Both the position numbers and the translations under genes were made by a program. A stretch of DNA of 64,000 nucleotides, taken from assembly GCF_000381065.1 (NCBI RefSeq), contig NZ_KB905846.1, positions 1 to 64,000 of the forward strand. Direction: 5' to 3'. The stretch comes from Propionispira raffinosivorans DSM 20765 (lineage in GTDB: Bacteria; Bacillota; Negativicutes; Selenomonadales; Selenomonadaceae). Shown here one piece after another: positions 57,459-64,000 of this stretch (position 1 is its first letter; every line of letters begins with the position of its first letter). The notes beneath the pieces were generated by a model, which was given only the letters and a program-made list of their open reading frames with translations, had not been told where the DNA came from and searched no databases.

Positions 57459-57481
57459 AAATACACTTCCTTATCGAAAAA

Positions 57482-57512
57482 GACGCACCCTGTATAAGTG
57501 CGCCTTTATTTT
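57482..57512. terminator. Hairpin with T-runs between purH-like gene and purD
   Basis: GACGCAC and GTGCGCC form a stem of about seven bp, flanked by T-rich stretches on both strands (TTTTTCG on the minus strand). It may cut purD expression relative to upstream genes. Confidence 0.5.
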
Positions 57513-57526
57513 TTTGCTAAAATTTA

Positions 57527-58120
57527 TCAGCCTTCAAGCTGTTTTGCCAGATATTCCTGGATACACGCATCATACTTCGCTGTATGATTAAATGCCTCCC
57601 GGGCGAGCTGCATTCTAAGCACATCGCTCGTACCGCCATCTTTGGCAATATCAGCAGCAATTTCAGTATAACGATCCGGGTTTACGACAACCGTAACAAA
57701 CTTGAAATTTTTTGCTGCAGCACGAATCATCGCCGGACCGCCAATATCAATATTTTCCACAGCTTCGGCTAGACTTACATTTGGTTTCGCAATCGTCTGG
57801 CGAAATGGATATAGATTTACAACAACCATATCAATACCAGTAATTTTATGTTCATGCATCGCTTTGACATGTTCTTCATTATCACGAACAGCTAAAATAC
57901 CACCATGAATATAAGGGTTCAACGTTTTGACCCTGCCATCCATAATTTCAGGAAAACCTGTAACATCACTCACATACATAACAGGAATACCCGCTTCTTT
58001 GATTGCCTTCATCGTACCACCAGTTGAAATAATTTCCACACCAGCTTCATTGAGCTTTCTAGCAAAATCTACAATACCTGTTTTATCGGAAACGCTAAGC
58101 AGCGCACGTTTTATCTTCAT
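57527..58120 (-). CDS. Stand-alone IMP cyclohydrolase (PurH N-terminal domain)
   Basis: A 197-residue protein that corresponds only to the MGS-like IMP cyclohydrolase half of PurH ([64 protein letters not shown]). Full PurH is about 510 residues and also holds the AICAR transformylase. There is a clean stop, then a hairpin and purD, with no trace of the second half, so the split looks natural. A separate formyltransferase must exist elsewhere. It performs the last ring closure to IMP. Confidence 0.85.
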   Translation of the reverse strand: MKIKRALLSVSDKTGIVDFARKLNEAGVEIISTGGTMKAIKEAGIPVMYVSDVTGFPEIMDGRVKTLNPYIHGGILAVRDNEEHVKAMHEHKITGIDMVVVNLYPFRQTIAKPNVSLAEAVENIDIGGPAMIRAAAKNFKFVTVVVNPDRYTEIAADIAKDGGTSDVLRMQLAREAFNHTAKYDACIQEYLAKQLEG

Positions 58121-58155
58121 AGTAAAACCACCTTCTACTTTTTTAGTAAGAAACC

Positions 58156-58767
58156 TTAAGACTGAATAATGACCTGACGACCATTTACGATGAGCTTCCC
58201 ATCAAGGTATAAGGCAATCGCCCGCGGATATAAACTATGTTCTTTTTCCAAAACCCTTGCCGCCAGGGTATCTTCCGTATCGCCGGGCAGCACTGGTACA
58301 CTTTCCTGCAAAATAATCGGACCACTATCCATGCCCTCATCAACAAAATGAATGGTGCAGCCAGAAACTTTAACACCATAGGCAAGTACATCACGGTGGG
58401 CATGTGCTCCACCAAAGGCTGGTAAGAGCGAAGGGTGAATATTTAAAATACGATCTTTAAATGACTGCACGAAATAAGGACTTAAAAGCCGCATAAAACC
58501 TGCTAAAATAACTAAATTGACACCGTATTCGCGTAAAGCAGCAACCAGCTTTTGTTCGAAGTCTTCTTTAGAACTGCACTTTTTACGATCAATACAAACC
58601 GCCTGAATATTCGCTTCCCGCGCTCGATCTAATGCTTTTGCTTCTGGTTTATCAGTAATGACAACACCAATTTTCGCTTTGATTTGACCTGTTGCAATCG
58701 CATTCATAATCGATTGTAAATTCGTACCACGACCGGATGCCAAAACGCCCAGCACTGACTCAGTCAT
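58156..58767 (-). CDS. purN: Phosphoribosylglycinamide formyltransferase 1
   Basis: A 203-residue enzyme using 10-formyl-tetrahydrofolate ([57 protein letters not shown]). The catalytic Asn, His and Asp are present. It overlaps the purM end by eight bases. Confidence 0.93.
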   Translation of the reverse strand: MTESVLGVLASGRGTNLQSIMNAIATGQIKAKIGVVITDKPEAKALDRAREANIQAVCIDRKKCSSKEDFEQKLVAALREYGVNLVILAGFMRLLSPYFVQSFKDRILNIHPSLLPAFGGAHAHRDVLAYGVKVSGCTIHFVDEGMDSGPIILQESVPVLPGDTEDTLAARVLEKEHSLYPRAIALYLDGKLIVNGRQVIIQS

Positions 58768-59824
58768 TAAATACGCCGCCTTTAATTGTTACTTCTTGTT
58801 TACCAGTCGTAACTTGTCCAATGACAAAACATTCTTCATTTTGTGCTTTTAGATGGGCTTGGATTTTAGGAACTTCTTCGGCATCAACGACAAGTACCAT
58901 ACCGATTCCCATGTTAAAGGTACGATACATTTCTCTCCACTCTACATTACCCCACTGTTGCAAAAGTTTGAAAATAGTCGGGCTTTGCCAAGCTGCAGCA
59001 TCGATTTCAACACCACAATTTTCTGGCAATACGCGCGGAATATTATCATAGAACCCACCACCTGTAATATGAACCATTCCATTTATTTTAAAATTCTCAA
59101 TAAGCGGCAAACAAACTTTTGGATAAAGTCTGGTCGGACGTAAAAGTTCTTCGCCAATTGTCGAATTTAAAGCTTCGATATGTTCATCACCTTTAAAGCC
59201 TTTTACATCAAAGCAGATTTTTCGAACTAATGAATATCCATTCGAATGAATACCGCTTGAAGGCAGCCCTAGTAAGACATTTCCTGCTTTAATATTTTCA
59301 CCAGTGATTATTTTCGACTTATCGACAATCCCCACGGCAAAACCAGCAATATCGTATTCACCCACTGGATAGAAACCTGACATTTCTGCTGTTTCGCCAC
59401 CAATTAATGCACAGCCGGATTCTTTGCAAGCTCCTGCTACACCTTTAACAACGGCTGCCACTTGCTCAGGGTCAAGTTTGCCAACCGCCAGATAATCGAG
59501 AAAATATAAAGGTTCTGCGCCTTGCACTAAAATATCATTGACACACATCGCCACCGCATCTTGTCCAATCGTATCGTGCTTATCAAGCATAAATGCTAAG
59601 CGAAGTTTCGTCCCAACACCATCGGTCCCCGAAACCAAAACAGGTTCTTTATATTTCAAAATATTTAATGCAAATAAACCGCCAAAACCGCCTAAATCAC
59701 CTAAAACTTCCGGACGATATGTAGCTTTCACACTCTCTTTAATTAAAGAAACCGAATAATTTCCTGCATCAATATCAACACCAGCATCACGATATGTGAG
59801 TTTTGTTTGTTTGTCTTCAGCCAT
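58760..59824 (-). CDS. purM: Phosphoribosylformylglycinamidine cyclo-ligase
   Basis: A 354-residue AIR synthetase (LTYRDAGVDIDAG, VSGTDGVGTKL, DLAVGKL-like, GETAEMSGFY, HITGGGFYDNIPRVL). The ATG at 59824 has TTGGAGG upstream; a longer frame to 59845 has no ribosome site. PurL and PurQ are not in this window, so the preceding step is encoded elsewhere. Confidence 0.93.
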   Translation of the reverse strand: MAEDKQTKLTYRDAGVDIDAGNYSVSLIKESVKATYRPEVLGDLGGFGGLFALNILKYKEPVLVSGTDGVGTKLRLAFMLDKHDTIGQDAVAMCVNDILVQGAEPLYFLDYLAVGKLDPEQVAAVVKGVAGACKESGCALIGGETAEMSGFYPVGEYDIAGFAVGIVDKSKIITGENIKAGNVLLGLPSSGIHSNGYSLVRKICFDVKGFKGDEHIEALNSTIGEELLRPTRLYPKVCLPLIENFKINGMVHITGGGFYDNIPRVLPENCGVEIDAAAWQSPTIFKLLQQWGNVEWREMYRTFNMGIGMVLVVDAEEVPKIQAHLKAQNEECFVIGQVTTGKQEVTIKGGVFND

Positions 59825-59870
59825 GATTTCCTCCAAATTTTGCATTTTTTTGTTTTCCCACTGTAATAAT

Positions 59871-59907
59871 CACATTATCCATAACAGGAACTGTTATGGA
59901 TAATGTG
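59871..59907. repeat. Perfect 17-bp hairpin between purF and purM
   Basis: CACATTATCCATAACAG and its exact reverse complement enclose a three-base loop. There is no T-run, so it is more likely to protect or process the mRNA between the two genes than to end it. Confidence 0.65.
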
Positions 59908-59917
59908 CAAATCCTAT

Positions 59918-61351
59918 TTATTTTTTCTTACGCTGTTCAAATACATATTTATCCGAATCTGCTGTATGTTCTTGTTTCATATCAACAGGATAGGAACTAT
60001 TGAAGCAAGCATAACACATGTCATCACAATTGAGCTTCGGCACGCATTGTTTTAAACCTTCAATCGATAAAAAGTGTAAAGAGTCTGCACCAATAAATTC
60101 ACGAATTTCGTCCACGGATTTTGTCGCAGCAATCAGTTCCTTGCGTATTGATGTATCGATACCGTAGTAGCAAGGATAGCCAATAGGCGGCGAACTGATG
60201 CACATATGAATTTCCCTCGCGCCAGCATTTCTCAACATTTTAACAATTTTACCACTTGTTGTACCACGTACAATCGAATCATCCACCATAATGATAGATT
60301 TTCCTTCAACAACGGATCGAATCGCATTCAGTTTAAGTCGAACGGCTGTATCGCGTTTTTGCTGTGTCGGTTGAATAAATGTACGACCGATATAACGATT
60401 TTTAATAAGGCCTTCCGTAAATTGGATACCCGATTCATAAGCAAACCCAGTGGCAGCTGTTGTACCTGAATCTGGAACTGAGATTACGATATCACCTTTA
60501 AAACCACTTTCACGAGCCAAAACCCTGCCCATCATAAAGCGAGCATCATGTACACTCTGTCCATCAATAACGCTGTCTGGACGAGCAAAATATATATACT
60601 CAAAAATACAAGAAGCACGTTTTTGTTTTTCCGCAAACTGATAAGAACGAAGTCCATTATCATCGATAACGATCATTTCACCAGGCTCTACATCGCGCAC
60701 AAATTCAGCGCCAACAACATCTAAAGCACACGATTCAGAAGAAAGAACCCACGTATCTCCCATTTTACCGATACATAAAGGTCTAAAACCTTGTGGATCA
60801 CGCACCCCAATCAACTTATCTTCCGTCATAATTGTCAAGCAGTAAGCTCCTTCAATCTGACCGAGACTGTCCATTATTTTTTCCTCGACAGTAGCTTTAC
60901 GCGATCTGGCAATCAAATTCACAAAAACTTCCGTGTCAATGGACGTCTGAAAAATTGTACCTTCTTCTTCCAGGCGCTTTCTGATTGCTGTGGCATTCGT
61001 CAAATTTCCATTATGTGCCAAACTAATCTTACCGCCAGAATAATTTACAATAAGCGGCTGCGTATTTGCAAGCAGACTGGAACCAGTAGTCGAATATCTT
61101 ACATGGCCAATTGCGATATACTGATTATCCATGTGAGGCAATTGATGCCTGAACACTTCATTGACGAGCCCCATACCACGCGTTACATCCATCCAAGCTC
61201 CGTCTGTAATCGCAATACCAGCACTTTCCTGTCCACGATGCTGCAACGCATAAAGGCCAAGATACGTCATCATCGCAACGTCTTCTTCACGTGAATATAT
61301 GCCGAAGACACCACATTCTTCCTTCCATTTGTTTGCATCTATATCGATCAT
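59918..61351 (-). CDS. purF: Amidophosphoribosyltransferase
   Basis: A 477-residue enzyme for the first committed step. A 12-residue propeptide precedes the catalytic Cys13 (CGVFGIY), as in the Bacillus-type enzyme. The PRPP motif is IIMVDDSIVRGTTSGK. Cys residues near 240 (CALDVVG, CIFEYIYFARPDS) and at the C-terminus (CDDMCYACF) may bind an iron-sulfur cluster. The start abuts the purC stop. Confidence 0.94.
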   Translation of the reverse strand: MIDIDANKWKEECGVFGIYSREEDVAMMTYLGLYALQHRGQESAGIAITDGAWMDVTRGMGLVNEVFRHQLPHMDNQYIAIGHVRYSTTGSSLLANTQPLIVNYSGGKISLAHNGNLTNATAIRKRLEEEGTIFQTSIDTEVFVNLIARSRKATVEEKIMDSLGQIEGAYCLTIMTEDKLIGVRDPQGFRPLCIGKMGDTWVLSSESCALDVVGAEFVRDVEPGEMIVIDDNGLRSYQFAEKQKRASCIFEYIYFARPDSVIDGQSVHDARFMMGRVLARESGFKGDIVISVPDSGTTAATGFAYESGIQFTEGLIKNRYIGRTFIQPTQQKRDTAVRLKLNAIRSVVEGKSIIMVDDSIVRGTTSGKIVKMLRNAGAREIHMCISSPPIGYPCYYGIDTSIRKELIAATKSVDEIREFIGADSLHFLSIEGLKQCVPKLNCDDMCYACFNSSYPVDMKQEHTADSDKYVFEQRKKK

Positions 61352-62062
61352 TTATCTAACTTCTCCCGTCAACCTGTGCAAAATTTCTTTATAGGCATCT
61401 TCCACGTTACCAAGGTCACGACGGAATCTGTCTTTATCAAGTTTTTCATGTGTTTCACTATCCCAGAAGCGGCAGTTATCCGGCGAAATTTCATCACCTA
61501 AGATTACTTCGCCTTTATGACGGCCAAATTCAAGTTTAAAATCAATCAATTCGATTTTTTTCGCTGCCAAGTATTTTACAAGGATTTCATTAACTTTTAA
61601 GCCAGCTGCTTCAATAACATCAATTTCTGCCTGCGAAGCAATCCCCATCGCTTTAATATGGAAATGATTGATCATTGGATCATTCAGTTCATCACTTTTA
61701 TAATAAAGTTCCACAATCGGTTGTGACATTTTCGTTCCTTCTTCAAGACCTAAACGAGTTGCCAAACTGCCAGCTGCTACATTACGAATAACAACTTCAA
61801 CTGGAATAATGTCAAGATTTTTTACCAGCATTTCACGGTCACTAGGCATACTGATATAATGATTTTTAATGCCTTCTTTTGTCAATAAATTAAAGAAAAA
61901 TGCTGATATTTTATTATTCATGATACCTTTTTCCAGAATGGTTCCTTTTTTAGCACCATTGCCAGCGGTTGCATCATCTTTATAATATACTAATAATTCA
62001 TCAGGGTTTTCTGTTGCATACATTAATTTTGCTTTACCTTCATATAACGCTTTTTTTTCCAT
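61352..62062 (-). CDS. purC: Phosphoribosylaminoimidazole-succinocarboxamide synthase
   Basis: A 236-residue SAICAR synthetase ([39 protein letters not shown]). I chose the ATG at 62062, preceded by TGGAGG; the frame to 62101 begins before the ribosome site. It lies between purE and purF. Confidence 0.92.
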   Translation of the reverse strand: MEKKALYEGKAKLMYATENPDELLVYYKDDATAGNGAKKGTILEKGIMNNKISAFFFNLLTKEGIKNHYISMPSDREMLVKNLDIIPVEVVIRNVAAGSLATRLGLEEGTKMSQPIVELYYKSDELNDPMINHFHIKAMGIASQAEIDVIEAAGLKVNEILVKYLAAKKIELIDFKLEFGRHKGEVILGDEISPDNCRFWDSETHEKLDKDRFRRDLGNVEDAYKEILHRLTGEVR

Positions 62063-62124
62063 TTTTGAATAAGCCTCCATTTTATTGAATAATTTTTTCA
62101 AACTTAAATTAAACTATACTTTAC

Positions 62125-62610
62125 TTATAATTGAGCAGCGACGTTAGCCGCTTTTTTCTCTACATCTTCTACCATTTTTTCACGGAATGCAATAAGTTTT
62201 TTCTGTATTTCAGGATCACTCACTGCAAAAATCTGCGCCGCGAAAATCGCTGCATTTTTTGCTCCATTGATAGCCATCGTTGCGACAGGAATGCCTGATG
62301 GCATTTGGACTGTACTAAGCAATGCATCCATTCCATTTAAAGGTGTTGCATTAATTGGCACGCCAATAACAGGTAAAATTGTGTAACTAGCAATAACACC
62401 GCCTAAATGTGCTGCTGCACCTGCCGCTGAAATAAACGCGCCAACACCACGTTCCGGTGCTGAAGTAACCAAATCTTGCACTTTCTTTGGTGTGCGATGC
62501 GCTGAAGCAACAACAACCTCTGTTTCGATGCCAAACTGTTTCAACAGTTCAGCTGCCGGTTTTAAAATCGGCCAGTCAGAATCGCTTCCCATAACTATGG
62601 CCACTTTCAT
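62125..62610 (-). CDS. purE: N5-carboxyaminoimidazole ribonucleotide mutase
   Basis: A 161-residue class I PurE (VMGSDSDWPILKPA, SAHRTPKKV, AAGAAAHLGGVIAS). It has GGGGGAGGA upstream and is the first gene of the pur operon. No purK is in the window. Confidence 0.93.
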   Translation of the reverse strand: MKVAIVMGSDSDWPILKPAAELLKQFGIETEVVVASAHRTPKKVQDLVTSAPERGVGAFISAAGAAAHLGGVIASYTILPVIGVPINATPLNGMDALLSTVQMPSGIPVATMAINGAKNAAIFAAQIFAVSDPEIQKKLIAFREKMVEDVEKKAANVAAQL

Positions 62611-62687
62611 AAATGAATCCTCCCCCTAAAATCTGGATAATCTTTCTTCGTAAAAACACACTATACGATATAAAGATCATGCTCTAC

Positions 62688-62756
62688 TGATTTAATTATG
62701 CTATATATTTCAAAACCTCACATTGCATATAGCATATGAGATTTGAAATTACAGGA
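62688..62756. promoter_or_regulatory. Interlocked inverted repeats in the pur operon leader
   Basis: TATGCTATAT and ATATAGCATA (10 bp, exact) overlap a second, imperfect pair, ATTTCAAAACCTCACAT and ATATGAGATTTGAAAT. They cannot form at the same time. The region lacks the conserved core of the purine riboswitch. It could be a regulator site or an alternative RNA structure. Confidence 0.4.
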
Positions 62757-62854
62757 AACTACTAAAAAGCAACAACGAAACAGCCATAAATTTTCTTCAT
62801 GGCTTCTTTGTTTCATACAAACCGCAAACAATCTGTTTTTGTTTAAAAACACGC

Positions 62855-62895
62855 AAAACCCAGCCAATACTGCTTTGCAGCATTGGCTGGGTTTT
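62855..62895 (-). terminator. Strong hairpin terminator
   Basis: AAAACCCAGCCAATACTGC pairs with GCAGCATTGGCTGGGTTTT with one mismatch around a three-base loop, T4 on each side. It follows the stop of the small gene at 62897. Confidence 0.75.
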
Positions 62896-62896
62896 A

Positions 62897-63238
62897 TTAT
62901 AGATCTGCAAACACATACAAAGGAATGAACCTATTATAATCTGTACAGATGAAAGTATTCTTATTCACAACAAAAACCTCATTACCAGGCAAACTTATAC
63001 CGTGGCAAATCCTACCTCTGCCCCATACTCGATTCTTTAAACTAGAAATCAACATTTCCAGATAAATTGAAGTATATGTTGGACCACAAGATAAAACATT
63101 GTAAAGCTTGGAAAATGGCAGGAAAAAACCTCGCTCAATCCATTTAGAAAGAACATGATTTCTTGTCGTACTCAAACATTTTAAATTTGCAAAAATATCA
63201 GTCTTACGCAAATCCATTAATCCTGCAACACCCATCAC
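62897..63238 (-). CDS. Hypothetical protein, about 113 residues
   Basis: An open frame that ends one base before a strong terminator, which supports it being transcribed. The sequence (LRKTDIFANLKCLSTTRNHVLSKWIERGFFLPF) looks moderately basic, with no known motif. No good ribosome site precedes the first codons; an ATG at about 63214 has GCAGGA before it. It could be a spurious or decayed gene. Confidence 0.35.
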   Translation of the reverse strand: MMGVAGLMDLRKTDIFANLKCLSTTRNHVLSKWIERGFFLPFSKLYNVLSCGPTYTSIYLEMLISSLKNRVWGRGRICHGISLPGNEVFVVNKNTFICTDYNRFIPLYVFADL

Positions 63239-63299
63239 TTTTATTTACTGTTTTATTATACGTCATAAAAATCAGTAATGCAATAATGGATATCGTATT

Positions 63300-64000
63300 T
63301 TATATAAGGGAACAAATTTTCTTGCCGATTTGATCAAGCGGCAGCTGTGTTTCCACTGCACCAATATTAAAAGCCACTTTCGGCATTCCATATACAACCG
63401 ATGTTTTTTCATCTTGTCCAATTGTATGAGCTCCAGCCTTGCGCATGGACAACAGCCCCTTGGCGCCGTCGAATCCCATTCCGGTCATAATAATTCCAAT
63501 CACACTATCACCAAACTTGGCCACCGAATTAAAAAGTACATCTACCGAAGGACAATGTCCATTCACTTTTTCGCCAAAGGAACATTCTATTTTATAAATT
63601 GATCCTATCTTTTTAACTTTCATTTGCTGGTCACCTGGAGCAATTAATACATCACCGGGAAGAATTCGATCCCCCGTAGCTGCTTCCTTCACATGGAATT
63701 TCGTAACTAAATCCAAGCGTTTGGCAAACATAGCCGAAAAGATCGGTGGTATATGTTGTACAACCACAATACCAGGCAGCGGCGGCTCTAAAGACAGTAA
63801 TAGATTCGTCAAAGCCACCGTACCACCAGTGGAAGCCCCTATCGCAATAAGCTGCGTTTCCAAGCGTATCGCATGATCTTTATTTACCACATGATGTGCA
63901 ATCGGACTCATAGATTGTATCTTAGCTGCTACTGCCGTTTTAACTTTAAAAATTAAATCGTCCAAAAATTCTCGGCGTGCTATTGCGGATTGTTCATCCG
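63300..64000 (-). CDS. cheB: Chemotaxis methylesterase CheB, C-terminal part (cut by window end)
   Basis: The frame is open to the window end, so the start and the expected receiver domain lie outside. The methylesterase domain is complete: IAIGASTGGTVAL (Ser), VVQHIPPIFSAMFA (His) and IMTGMGFDGAKGLL (Asp). It removes methyl groups from chemoreceptors. It shows that the cell has a chemotaxis system. Confidence 0.93.
   Translation of the reverse strand, partial: DEQSAIARREFLDDLIFKVKTAVAAKIQSMSPIAHHVVNKDHAIRLETQLIAIGASTGGTVALTNLLLSLEPPLPGIVVVQHIPPIFSAMFAKRLDLVTKFHVKEAATGDRILPGDVLIAPGDQQMKVKKIGSIYKIECSFGEKVNGHCPSVDVLFNSVAKFGDSVIGIIMTGMGFDGAKGLLSMRKAGAHTIGQDEKTSVVYGMPKVAFNIGAVETQLPLDQIGKKICSLI

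Noticed and set aside
57459..57526. Frameshifted or truncated purH
   Set aside because: The gap is only 68 bases and holds a hairpin; no trace of the transformylase domain is present in any frame.
62611..62896. Purine riboswitch before purE
   Set aside because: The conserved core and loop pieces of the purine aptamer are not present in the leader.

Overview
The window looks like a chromosomal piece of a low-GC Bacillota, most likely a Negativicute (a diderm Firmicute). The grounds are the gene families and their order, plus envelope-type proteins such as an EptA-like sulfatase-fold transferase and an HlyD-type adaptor. This placement is inference; no rRNA gene is present to confirm it.

Accessory part, about 1-16,000, almost entirely on the minus strand. 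It opens with the end of an IS3-family transposase and a roughly 400-base stretch without a gene. Next is a two-gene operon encoding a metallo-beta-lactamase-fold protein and a 1427-residue trypsin-like protease/STAND NTPase. This is the layout of an AVAST type I (Avs1-like) antiphage system. Beside it lie a DUF5710 protein, a CoiA-like protein with zinc fingers and a Ser/Thr kinase-like protein. From 9.4 to 15.9 kb there is a plasmid-type module: parA, a parB-like gene with a Cys-rich tail, and a winged-helix replication-type gene whose centre carries a 78-bp periodic array of palindromes. It also holds two tiny genes, an ArdC-type antirestriction metalloprotein and a coiled-coil protein, with a repeated palindrome (GTCCATWATGGAC) in its intergenic gaps and a putative small RNA beside parA. 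This module ends just behind rlmD, so it is probably an integrated plasmid or ICE whose other end lies outside the window.

Core part, about 16-64 kb. It begins with rlmD. A molybdenum-cofactor operon follows (a MoeA-like protein with a Cys tail, moeA, moaC, moaA, a MOSC protein, mog, and a mobA-mobB fusion) behind a probable Moco riboswitch with its own terminator. Then come a MATE exporter, tatA, a HAD phosphatase, an Ogt homologue in which serine replaces the catalytic cysteine, a DUF212 membrane protein, gatCAB, ligA, pcrA, a CBS-domain pyrophosphatase, a TtcA-like tRNA thiolase and an EptA-like transferase. The his operon runs hisG-D-C-B-H-A-F-IE and ends with a SagB-type oxidoreductase. 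HisG is the short form; its partner HisZ is encoded nearby with a YerC-type regulator and an HD protein. After an orphan HlyD adaptor, dapA and an M16C peptidase comes the pur operon: purE-C-F-M-N, a stand-alone IMP cyclohydrolase in place of full PurH, and purD. The window closes inside cheB.

Three copies of a MITE-like palindromic repeat (one of them a half copy) sit between core genes. The strongest candidates for unusual biology are the Avs1-like operon with its kinase/CoiA neighbours, the palindrome array inside the replication gene, the small RNA beside parA, the Ogt homologue lacking its cysteine, and the palindromic repeat family.
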